Shown here: piece after piece, positions 1 through 5,810 of the stretch | How the letters are laid out: each line of letters begins with the position of its first letter | Numbering within the stretch: position 1 is the first letter of the stretch | Source: Deltaproteobacteria bacterium | GTDB lineage: Bacteria; Myxococcota; Myxococcia; SLRQ01 | NCBI GenBank assembly: GCA_007128675.1 | Contig: SKWY01000044.1 | Span: forward strand, 1-6,565 | DNA: 6,565 nucleotides | Reading direction: 5' to 3' | Made by a program: the position numbers and the translations under genes | Notes under the pieces: model-generated | What the model was told of the DNA's origin: nothing | Database searches by the model: none | What the model saw: the letters and a program-made list of their open reading frames with translations, nothing else

Positions 1-1
1 C

Positions 2-1237
2 CGAGGCCTGCACCTGCTTCTCTTTCGCCTCGTCCTCACGAGCCTCTCTTCTTCGTCTGTGCCTCTGGAGAAGAGTGTGTGCGACGATATCGAGAAGGGC
101 CAAGAAGGCGAGCAGCACCACGATCACGGCGGCCGACCACAGAGGCCAGATAATCACAAACCCACCAATGAACCCCACGAGACCACCAAGGAGGGTGATG
201 AAGGAGAGCTTATCGTCGGCGAACTCCCGGAATCCCGTCTCCAGCTGATCAGCCGTCACGGTGGAGAGCTGCTTTCGAACCACCCTGTGAACGTCTATCT
301 CCCGAATGAGGGACATGACGACCCGCGTCAGCGCCGCATCCAAGGAGGTGTGCTTCTTCTCTAGAAACGAAGGGACGTGATCGAGGGCTTCGTCGATCTC
401 TCCAACTAGCCGGTCTAGAGTCTCCGGCAGCCTCTCTACCTCCTCGTCGACGATTCGGACCACGGGCCCGCGCCATACCCGCCGCAACCCTCGTACGAGA
501 CCGGTCGCGAAGCGGCGACCCGTTATCTCCTCGACGCGGTGCTCCACCTCGTCTATCAGCTCCTCCCGAAAACGCTCGCTCCTCGTGAAGCGCACGGCAT
601 AGGTCAGCACTAGCTGCTTCGTATCCCGGACGAACTCCGGATCCCTGACCATCCGGCGAACCTCGAGCCCCGTCTCCTGAATCAACCTGGAGATGAGCTC
701 GCTCTCCTCCAGCTCCTTTCTTATGATCTCCTCATTGATGAGCTTCTCGATGACCTCGTCGGCCACCTTCTTGATGATCTCGTCCCGCTGCGCCGGTATC
801 AGACCTTGTCCGAAGACAGGCCTAATCTCCCTTGGACGAAAGAGCATCTTGATGGCGATCCAGTTGGTGCCGAACCCGATGAGAGAGGCTATGGAGCAGC
901 TTCGAAGAATCTGCCTTATCACCGGCTGCTCTATGAAGAACGAGAGCAGGAAAACAGTAAGAACAACGGGTGCGAAGATCTTCAAGGCGAAGCGAAGGCC
1001 TTTTCCCGTCGAGAAAGCCAGCCGCTCGATGCTGACCCTCTCGTCCCAGTCACGGATTGGGGTCAAGGGAAGCCCAGTGACGGGATGGGTGCGAATACGA
1101 CTCTTCCACTTCTCTACATAAGGCCCTATCCCGAGCTCACGAAAACGGTTCATCCAGGATCCGTCCTGCCCGTCCAAATCCCGTTGACCGTCTTCTCTTG
1201 GAGTCTCCTCGGACATCGATGGCAATGATAGCCTCAT
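2..1237 (-). CDS. DUF445-family membrane protein (partial, runs off left edge)
   Basis: The frame stays open for 412 codons from an ATG at 1237 to the window edge, so the stop lies outside. Around residues 120-150 it carries the DUF445 signature GFGTNWIAIKMLFRP followed by GQGLIPAQRD. Hydrophobic segments lie at about 84-102, 115-132 and, as a long C-terminal pair, 345-388. Between them is a long charged, probably helical region (about 150-340), then a basic tail (HRRRRE). DUF445 proteins are usually near 400 residues, so little is missing. No biochemical role is firmly established for the family; it is an inner-membrane protein with a large soluble helical part. Start choice is uncertain: ATG 1237 has GAGG six bases upstream, while ATG 1216 (MSEETPRED) lacks a close ribosome site. 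The first 80 or so residues are polar and probably cytoplasmic. It is divergent from the CBS gene. Confidence 0.87.
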   Translation of the reverse strand, partial: MRLSLPSMSEETPREDGQRDLDGQDGSWMNRFRELGIGPYVEKWKSRIRTHPVTGLPLTPIRDWDERVSIERLAFSTGKGLRFALKIFAPVVLTVFLLSFFIEQPVIRQILRSCSIASLIGFGTNWIAIKMLFRPREIRPVFGQGLIPAQRDEIIKKVADEVIEKLINEEIIRKELEESELISRLIQETGLEVRRMVRDPEFVRDTKQLVLTYAVRFTRSERFREELIDEVEHRVEEITGRRFATGLVRGLRRVWRGPVVRIVDEEVERLPETLDRLVGEIDEALDHVPSFLEKKHTSLDAALTRVVMSLIREIDVHRVVRKQLSTVTADQLETGFREFADDKLSFITLLGGLVGFIGGFVIIWPLWSAAVIVVLLAFLALLDIVAHTLLQRHRRRREAREDEAKEKQVQAS

Positions 1238-1281
1238 TGGCCGCCTCGCCACGAGACAAACGAGCCAAAATGCCCGCCCAC
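1234..1281 (-). other. Possible 15-codon leader ORF upstream of the DUF445 gene
   Basis: On the minus strand the strong ribosome-site sequence AAAAGGAGG (1295-1287) lies five bases before a GTG at 1281. That GTG opens a 15-residue frame (MGGHFGSFVSWRGGQ) ending in TGA at 1236-1234, which overlaps the ATG at 1237 as ATGA. It is the best Shine-Dalgarno match in this region and has no in-frame DUF445 start at the right distance. This could be a translationally coupled leader peptide or chance. The peptide resembles nothing I recognise. Confidence 0.25.
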
Positions 1282-1322
1282 GCCAACCTCCTTTTCGCAC
1301 TCCCAGAGCCGACCTCGAACTC

Positions 1323-1334
1323 TCGCGATCGCGA
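1323..1334. repeat. Perfect 12-bp palindrome TCGCGATCGCGA
   Basis: The sequence reads TCGCGATCGCGA, identical on both strands and centred between 1328 and 1329. It lies about 86 bp upstream of the DUF445 start and 380 bp upstream of the CBS start. It could be a dimeric regulator's operator or a chance GC-rich palindrome. It contains GCGATCGC and a GATC site. I see no second copy in the window. Confidence 0.45.
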
Positions 1335-1548
1335 AAGCCGTGAGCCGGACAGCGAGAGACCCTGCTCCGTGCCAAGGGACGCCAGCGCAGCCAAAGCTAC
1401 GTCAAGAAACGACGAGCGAGCAAATAGGCCACAGCCCCCGGGATCCTGATCAGCAGCAGGCGACGAGGTCTTGCGACCGCTTCTTGGTCCAACCCTCGAG
1501 GCAGCGGGCCCAAACTCTTTCTTATGGGCTCTTCGTCGTTCGGATCCC

Positions 1549-1585
1549 CAAGACCGGCTCGACCATCATGCTCGAACCGGTCTTG
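1549..1585. repeat. Strong inverted repeat (hairpin) upstream of the CBS gene
   Basis: CAAGACCGG (1549-1557) pairs exactly with CCGGTCTTG (1577-1585). Inside, TCGA (1559-1562) can pair with TCGA (1572-1575) after one mismatch, giving 13 of 14 pairs around a 9-base loop. No T-run follows on the plus strand, so it is not a classic intrinsic terminator. It lies 130 bp before the CBS start, where it could be a 5' leader structure or a regulator site. Confidence 0.5.
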
Positions 1586-1715
1586 CCTAAGGCGGCAGGC
1601 GTAGACAGAGTTCACCCCGAGCAGCCGACGGATCGACGAAGACACTCGAGGACAATAAGAGAACCCGATCCGAAAAGCTCTCCTCGAACCAACATTATTT
1701 GCCAGGGGGAAAAGG

Positions 1716-2141
1716 ATGAAATGCAAGGACTTCATGAAGACGAGCTTCAAGTGCGTGCTGCCCTCCGATGATTGCCACACGGCAGCCAAGCATATGCGCG
1801 ATCACAACTTCGGCTTTCTGCCGGTTTGCAACGAGCATATGGAGCCCGTTGGAACCCTGACCGACAGGGATATCTGCACCCGGGTCTGTGCCGAGGACAA
1901 GCTCGCAAGCAAGACCAAGGTCTCCGACGTGATGACCCAGCACGTCGTCAGCTGCTCGCCGGAGGACGACATGTCCATCGCCGAGGATTTGATGGCAAGA
2001 CACAAGAAGTCCCGCATCATGGTTGTTGAAAACGGCAAGGTCGTCGGAGTAATCAGCCTCTCCGACGTTGCCGAGCGCGAGACCCAAGAGAAGGCGGGCA
2101 AGACCCTGAAGGACATAGTGTCGCGAGAGATCAGGCCCTAG
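1716..2141 (+). CDS. Stand-alone tandem CBS-domain (Bateman module) protein
   Basis: This 141-residue protein consists almost entirely of two CBS domains, roughly residues 5-60 and 68-125. Each keeps the ribose/phosphate-contacting pattern seen in adenosine-ligand CBS pairs: TDRD at 49-52 (in GTLTDRDI) and SLSD at 114-117 (in GVISLSDV). It is therefore probably competent to bind AMP, ATP or a similar nucleotide. No catalytic or DNA-binding domain is attached, so its partner is unknown; such proteins are usually cytosolic energy or redox sensors. It has seven cysteines (3, 13, 20, 38, 54, 58, 80), many for its size. The start is supported by AGGGGG at 1704-1709, spaced six bases from the ATG. 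It is the only plus-strand gene here and is monocistronic, diverging from DUF445 and converging on the FadL gene. The last seven codons are repeated just after the stop. Confidence 0.93.
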   Translation: MKCKDFMKTSFKCVLPSDDCHTAAKHMRDHNFGFLPVCNEHMEPVGTLTDRDICTRVCAEDKLASKTKVSDVMTQHVVSCSPEDDMSIAEDLMARHKKSRIMVVENGKVVGVISLSDVAERETQEKAGKTLKDIVSREIRP

Positions 2142-2162
2142 TCACAAGAGATCAAACCCTAG
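2121..2162 (+). repeat. 21-bp tandem duplication spanning the CBS stop codon
   Basis: Positions 2121-2141 (codons for SREIRP plus TAG) are repeated at 2142-2162 as SQEIKP plus TAG, in the same frame. Seventeen of 21 bases match. All four differences are G in the first copy and A in the second. The second copy lies beyond the stop and gives a backup in-frame stop. Confidence 0.75.
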
Positions 2163-2165
2163 AAT

Positions 2166-2233
2166 GAAGCGAGGCTTCGTAACCGTCGCCGCATTACGCG
2201 GCGACGGCCGGACCCAACGGGGTTTGGGCGGTC
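2166..2233. terminator. Cluster of three hairpins in the convergent gap (candidate terminator)
   Basis: Three inverted repeats follow one another. GAAGC/GCTTC spans 2166-2178 with a 3-base loop. CCGTCGCCGC/GCGGCGACGG spans 2183-2207, a perfect 10-bp stem with loop ATTAC. CCCAA/TTGGG spans 2213-2228 and may be extended by GACC/GGTC at 2211-2233. The central stem sits 42 bp past the CBS stop and 126 bp past the FadL-gene stop, where a shared terminator is expected. Neither strand has a T-run after it, so termination may be factor-assisted or these may be mRNA 3'-end stabilisers. Confidence 0.45.
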
Positions 2234-2332
2234 ATCCCTTGCCATCTACGAGAGCCGGCGTCAAAGGCGGACAAAGACCGAATCCAAAAGCGGCATTCTG
2301 GCGAGGCATCTACCCCTGAACGAACCTCCGCA

Positions 2333-3886
2333 TCATCTCGCGGCACGCGCACTCCCGAAGCGGCTCTCTATGGACAGCATCAACATAGTGTGAGCGGACT
2401 CATAGTTACCGTCTCCGACCATCGTCAGCGCATCTTGGCGCTCTTCTGGAGAGGTACCTGGAGCTGGGTTGAAGGAAGCGTCGTCTATCATGAACACCTT
2501 GCTGTCCCTAACCTCTATGGTGGGCTCGAAAGTGCGGCTGAAGGCGGCGCTCAATCGCGCACGACCAAGATCGTACCCGAGCCCGAGTGTGGCCTGGCTC
2601 CGGTTCTGACTGACGAAGTCGAGGTTCTGAGTGCTCTTCGGAATAGCGCCTCGCTCGAAGGCATAACCCGCAAAAGCCTCGATTGGCAGCGTAAGACCAA
2701 AAGCTCGACGCAGATCGACGCCGGCGCCCACCCGCAGCCCAAAGGTATCTCGCCAGTTCTTCTCGAAGAGGATCTCTTCACCGTCGACCTCTATTGGGGG
2801 AAGAAGGTTGTCGAAGTTATGCTCGATAGTGATGAAGGGCTCCAGGACGTAGGCATCGACCACCGAGAGCCTCTCGTAGCTACCGGCGATCTCGCCAAGC
2901 CAGCCACCCTGCTGCCAGGCTATGCCGAGGCGATACACCGTGGGGATGGTGCTGGTGAAGATTGCATCGTCCCTTCCCTGACGAAGCCCTAGAAAATCTT
3001 CGTTGGCCTGCAGGTCGTTGAAGTAGAGCCTGAAGGTCCCCTCCTGTCGAAGAGTGAACCCAGGACGTACGGTCATCCCTATGCTGAGTTGCTCCATGGG
3101 CCGAACCTGAACGCCTAGTATTCCTGTCATTCCAAGGCGTCTGGTGCTCACATCGAGCTCGCCGATGATGTCGGCCTCGGGCCCATCTCCACCTATGAGA
3201 AAAGCTACGTCATCCGATCTCATGGACAAGCTGTAACGCATCATGGCGTAAACGAGCTGGCCGCTGGCTCCAACCCGAAGCCATGAGAGAGGCTCCCAAC
3301 CGACCGAGAGCGTCGGAAAGGCAACCAGATTCAGTAGCTCTATCATCGAGTAGCGCTGCGGAGCCCGCCGTGAGATGTACTCCTGTATCTCCCGGGCGTT
3401 TTCTTCATTCTCCTCGTAGACTCCATCCCAGAAGAAGGGCGCAATCTCTCGAGCATCGGGGTATCGCCGCAGCCCCACGGCCGATGGGCCGTAGACAGCG
3501 AGCGCCAGAGTCAACCCATCTATGGCCTGATAGGTCGCGGACAGAAACGGAGTTAGCCAGGGACTGTGCGCATTGGAGACGGGCCTCATCCTTTCACCGG
3601 TGATCGGATCGACGTCTGTCCAATCCCCTTCGCCTGTTTGGACCAGACGCTGATACTCTGTCGCCCACCAGACCGCCTGACCATCGAGGCTGATGCGAAG
3701 TCCATCGAGCCCCGCCAAACCCGCGGGGTTGTGCTGTATCAAGGTTGGGTCATCGCCGGAGGCAACGAAGGCCCCGCCTCTGGCTAGCGCCCGCGCGCCG
3801 TTCTCCGGGTACTCGAAACCCGCCGCTAGAACTGTTGCCGGCAAAACGAGCAGACTCAAAGAAACCGCGATGAACCGATGCCACAT
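2333..3886 (-). CDS. FadL/OMPP1/TodX-type outer-membrane transport protein
   Basis: The 517-residue protein begins with a clear signal peptide (residues 1-21 or 22; cleavage after VLA or VLAA). The mature N-terminus has the family hatch-region pattern: GARALARGGAFVA (30-42), DDP (45-47) and NPAGL (53-57). The rest alternates aromatic and polar residues in strand-like stretches with many Gly and Tyr, as in a 14-strand FadL barrel. Family members move long-chain fatty acids or other hydrophobic compounds across the outer membrane; the substrate here cannot be read from sequence. It is longer than E. coli FadL (about 446), which implies enlarged loops, for example the acidic, Arg-rich stretch near 150-175. 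The last strand ends ESRF but seven more residues (GSARAAR) follow, so it lacks the usual C-terminal aromatic residue. GAGG (3898-3895) lies eight bases before the ATG. A terminator upstream separates it from the lipoprotein gene, so it needs its own promoter within about 3887-4024; I see no convincing one. Confidence 0.9.
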   Translation of the reverse strand: MWHRFIAVSLSLLVLPATVLAAGFEYPENGARALARGGAFVASGDDPTLIQHNPAGLAGLDGLRISLDGQAVWWATEYQRLVQTGEGDWTDVDPITGERMRPVSNAHSPWLTPFLSATYQAIDGLTLALAVYGPSAVGLRRYPDAREIAPFFWDGVYEENEENAREIQEYISRRAPQRYSMIELLNLVAFPTLSVGWEPLSWLRVGASGQLVYAMMRYSLSMRSDDVAFLIGGDGPEADIIGELDVSTRRLGMTGILGVQVRPMEQLSIGMTVRPGFTLRQEGTFRLYFNDLQANEDFLGLRQGRDDAIFTSTIPTVYRLGIAWQQGGWLGEIAGSYERLSVVDAYVLEPFITIEHNFDNLLPPIEVDGEEILFEKNWRDTFGLRVGAGVDLRRAFGLTLPIEAFAGYAFERGAIPKSTQNLDFVSQNRSQATLGLGYDLGRARLSAAFSRTFEPTIEVRDSKVFMIDDASFNPAPGTSPEERQDALTMVGDGNYESAHTMLMLSIESRFGSARAAR

Positions 3887-4024
3887 GGGGGGATCCTCGT
3901 CGAATACAAGCCAACTGAAGGAAACTGGCCAGGGAAGGCGAAGACCCTACCCTAACAGTGCATCGAACTGAAAGGAGCTTGTCGGCCTCGAATCTAGATG
4001 GAGACAGCTTGGCTCGCAGCCATC

Positions 4025-4057
4025 AAAAAAAGGGCGCCCCTCCTTCGAGGAGCGCCC
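4025..4057 (-). terminator. Intrinsic terminator of the lipoprotein gene
   Basis: Read on the minus strand, GGGCGCTCCTC pairs with GGAGG-GGCGCCC as an 11-bp stem (one T-G wobble) with a 4-base loop, directly followed by seven Ts (4031-4025). It starts 28 bases after the lipoprotein stop. It isolates the FadL gene downstream from readthrough. Confidence 0.92.
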
Positions 4058-4085
4058 GGGCAGTCGATGTCACCAAATCAACGGA

Positions 4086-5552
4086 CTATCGCCTTGGGAC
4101 GGCGGGTCTTACTGGACGCCGAGAGCTACCGTTGTCGTCATCGTCATCATCATCGTTCCCATTTCGCCTCGTCGTCGAGCGGCCACGGTCCTGCTGCCGG
4201 CTCGAGTCCGACGGCGGTGATGCAGCAGGCGGTGCCGAGGGCCGACTTGGCCCGCTGGAGACATCCGGTCTCGATGGCCGACTCGGCTGGGGTTGCGCCG
4301 CCGGCTCAGATGGGCGGCTCGGCGTGGGCGAGACCGCCGGACCCGATGGCCGACTCGGCTGGGGTTGCACCGCCGGCTCAGATGGGCGGCTTGGCTGAGG
4401 CGTCGCCTGTCTTGGCTTCCCACTGATCCCGGGATCCTCGGGGAATGTGCGGGGCTGCTGTGCTGGCGGGGATACGCTCGGCCGGGAAGGTGTCGTCTGA
4501 TCCGGCCTGTCGGGCCTGTCGGGCCGCTCCGGCCTATCGGGCCAATGGGGATGATCGGGCTGGTCTGGCCTGTCAGGCCTATCCGGCCTCGTCGGGAAAG
4601 TGGGGCTTGGCCTGTCAGGGGCTCCCGGATCGTGGGGATGATCGGGCCTGTCGGGCTGATCCGGCCGCTCCGGCCTGTCCGGCCTATGCGGATGATCGGG
4701 CTGGTCCGGCCTATCGGGCCTGTCCGGCCTTGTCGGGAATCCCGGACGTCCCGGCCTGTCGGGAGCTTCCGGATCGTGGGGATGATCGGGCCTGTCGGGT
4801 CGCTGCGGCCTGTCCGGCCTATGGGGATGATCGGGCTGATCGGGGCGCTCGGGCCTTTCCGGTCGCGCAGGAGCCCCGGGCCGATCCGGTCGCTCGGGAC
4901 GTTCCGGGGCCGGACGCGCGGGCTGACCAGGCCGTTCAGGCTCCACTACGCCAGGCCGACCGGGACGAGCCGGCTGCCCCGGACGCGCGGGCTCACTTGG
5001 CCTGGGGGGACGCACCGCTGGCTGGCCTGGACGAACGGGGGGAGCCTGTTCACGGTAGGCCGGTTCGGCGGGCTGTGCTCTACGCGGCGGCTGACCCCTG
5101 GCGGGAGGATCCCAGTAGTAGTAACGGTTTCTAGAGTTGTACCTCCAGCTTTGGTGGTAATGGGGCCGATAGTTGTGCACGTGGCGGCCGCGCCGATTGC
5201 ACCACCCACCGTCGGGAGTCGCATGGGGTCCGTAGTAATAGAACGTCGTGGGACCGGTGTAGTAATAGTAGTTGGAACGTACGGTGTAGTACTCTAGGTG
5301 GTCCGGCCTGTAGCTGTGGTAATGGGGGCCCTCGATGAAGCACCACCCACCCCCAGCGTGCTGCGGGATCACGTGACCACCGTAGTACTTGTACCGCGTC
5401 TGGGTGTGATGGGTGTGAACGGTTCTCGTATGAACGGTGCCCGTGCTGGTACGGTGATGATGCCTATGAACCGTACAGCCAGATAGTATGCCGACCCATA
5501 GCAGCGCCGACGTTAGAACCAGACTTACGCGAACTCTTCTTGCCGCCTTCAT
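4086..5552 (-). CDS. Repetitive His/Tyr- and Pro/Arg/Asp-rich lipoprotein, duplicated GGWC module
   Basis: I place the start at ATG 5552 (488 residues). AGGAGG lies five bases upstream and a signal peptide follows at once, with lipobox ILSGC and lipidated Cys26. An ATG 21 codons upstream (5615) would put acidic residues before the signal and is unlikely. Order of regions: His/Thr-rich linker with HRHHH and repeated TVHT (about 27-52); two copies of a GGWC-x3-G-x-H-x-H-x-YRP module ending in a Tyr run (67-101 and 114-149, Cys71 and Cys118); a Pro/Arg/Asp-rich tail (about 149-446) built of RPD/RPE triplets and longer repeats; a run of seven Asp (467-473); and a basic end RRPVRPAVPRR. It is membrane-anchored and exported. 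The His, Tyr and Asp clusters suggest metal or polyanion binding, which is inference. The tail is probably extended and disordered. I cannot assign a family or function. A terminator follows at 4025-4057. Confidence 0.85.
   Translation of the reverse strand: MKAARRVRVSLVLTSALLWVGILSGCTVHRHHHRTSTGTVHTRTVHTHHTQTRYKYYGGHVIPQHAGGGWCFIEGPHYHSYRPDHLEYYTVRSNYYYYTGPTTFYYYGPHATPDGGWCNRRGRHVHNYRPHYHQSWRYNSRNRYYYWDPPARGQPPRRAQPAEPAYREQAPPVRPGQPAVRPPRPSEPARPGQPARPGRPGVVEPERPGQPARPAPERPERPDRPGAPARPERPERPDQPDHPHRPDRPQRPDRPDHPHDPEAPDRPGRPGFPTRPDRPDRPDQPDHPHRPDRPERPDQPDRPDHPHDPGAPDRPSPTFPTRPDRPDRPDQPDHPHWPDRPERPDRPDRPDQTTPSRPSVSPPAQQPRTFPEDPGISGKPRQATPQPSRPSEPAVQPQPSRPSGPAVSPTPSRPSEPAAQPQPSRPSRPDVSSGPSRPSAPPAASPPSDSSRQQDRGRSTTRRNGNDDDDDDDNGSSRRPVRPAVPRR
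4215..4394 (-). repeat. Five 12-residue (36-bp) tandem repeats in the lipoprotein tail
   Basis: Residues 387-446 of the lipoprotein are five consecutive 12-residue units of form PSRPSxPAxxPx (for example PSRPSEPAVQPQ, PSRPSGPAVSPT, PSRPSEPAAQPQ). Units 1 and 3 are almost identical in DNA: the segments starting at 4272 and 4344, 72 bp apart, differ at only one position over about 46 bases. This points to recent expansion of a 72-bp double unit. Confidence 0.8.
4494..4865 (-). repeat. Long RPD-rich imperfect repeats, about 47 residues per unit
   Basis: Three units cover lipoprotein residues of about 230-353: roughly 4865-4737 (42-43 residues), 4736-4596 (47) and 4595-4494 (partial). Each contains the block RPDQPDHPH followed by RPD/RPE triplets. 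The first two also share PDRPDHPHDPxAPDRP. Within units the 9-base RPD/RPE motif repeats, so the plus strand reads as many GGCCTGTC/GGCCGCTC-like blocks. Copy number could vary between strains. Confidence 0.75.
5106..5354 (-). repeat. Duplicated GGWC/HxH/YRP coding module
   Basis: Module 1 (5354-5250) and module 2 (5213-5106) encode aligned segments offset by 47 residues. Shared positions are GGWC, a Gly four residues after the Cys, then HxH, Y, R and P, and after a one-residue insertion a Tyr run and a closing Pro. The protein-level match is clear although the DNA has diverged, so this duplication is older than the tail repeats. Confidence 0.7.
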
Positions 5553-5557
5553 GACTT

Positions 5558-5563
5558 CCTCCT
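5558..5563 (-). promoter_or_regulatory. Ribosome binding site fixing the lipoprotein start
   Basis: A perfect AGGAGG on the minus strand sits five bases before ATG 5552. It favours this start, which leads straight into a lipoprotein signal peptide, over the upstream ATG at 5615. Confidence 0.85.
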
Positions 5564-5637
5564 CGAGGGCTCGGAGCCACAGAATTTGCCCAAATAGGAC
5601 GGCTCCCCAAGGCACCTATTCACAGGTTTTTCGTCTG

Positions 5638-5733
5638 ATTTTACTTGTAGCACGAGCCGTGCCGATTCGGGGAGGCATCGAGCACACCGCTTCACAATAC
5701 AGCCCACCTCCCCGCAAGGTCCTGATTTTACCA
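5638..5733 (-). promoter_or_regulatory. Two candidate -10 elements upstream of the lipoprotein gene
   Basis: GTAAAATCAG occurs twice on the minus strand, at 5644-5635 and 5731-5722. Each holds the -10-like hexamer TAAAAT. The upstream copy is preceded by TGG (5733-5731), giving an extended -10 pattern. Neither has a recognisable -35. A start from the upstream one would leave a 5' leader of roughly 165 bases, from the nearer one about 80. The repeated decamer could also be a regulator site. Confidence 0.3.
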
Positions 5734-5810
5734 CACAAAAGGAACAGCTCTGCCCCTTCGATGCCCAGCCCGGGGGAGACGGCAGCTCTTGGTTCGAGTG
5801 TGAATCCCCT

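Larger units (their letters stand above)
1238..1715. other. Divergent intergenic region
   Basis: This 478-bp stretch separates the DUF445 gene (minus) from the CBS gene (plus) and must hold both promoters. I find no convincing -35/-10 pair or sigma-54 site. Open frames here on either strand are short, run antisense into the flanking genes and have no family features. Visible structure is a 12-bp perfect palindrome at 1323-1334, a hairpin at 1549-1585 and the possible leader ORF at 1234-1281. Confidence 0.6.

Noticed and set aside
693..1228. Overlapping plus-strand frames across the left part
   Set aside because: They lie antisense to the DUF445 gene, whose signature motifs are unmistakable in the minus frame.
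1397..1789. Minus-strand 130-codon frame across the intergenic region and the CBS gene start
   Set aside because: It begins antisense to a clear CBS coding sequence and shows no domain or composition typical of a real protein.
2390..2992. Plus-strand 200-codon frame
   Set aside because: Antisense to the FadL-type gene, with no features of its own.
4494..4865. Possible CRISPR array suggested by regular repeats
   Set aside because: The repeats are in-frame codon periodicity inside a protein gene, with no unique spacers between conserved repeats.
4445..5134. Second plus-strand open frame (229 codons) opposite the same repeats
   Set aside because: Another shadow of the GC-rich repeat array, where stops are rare in several frames.
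4293..5297. Long plus-strand open frame (334 codons) opposite the lipoprotein gene
   Set aside because: It is the mirror of the RPD repeat DNA, low complexity with no family features, and the minus frame has a signal peptide, ribosome site and terminator.
5650..5662. Short inverted repeat GCACG-AGC-CGTGC upstream of the lipoprotein gene
   Set aside because: Only five pairs, common by chance at this GC content.
5549..5734. Minus-strand 61-codon frame from GTG 5734 whose TGA overlaps the lipoprotein ATG as ATGA
   Set aside because: The overlap is attractive, but the GTG lacks a good ribosome site, the peptide has no recognisable features and the lipoprotein has its own perfect AGGAGG.
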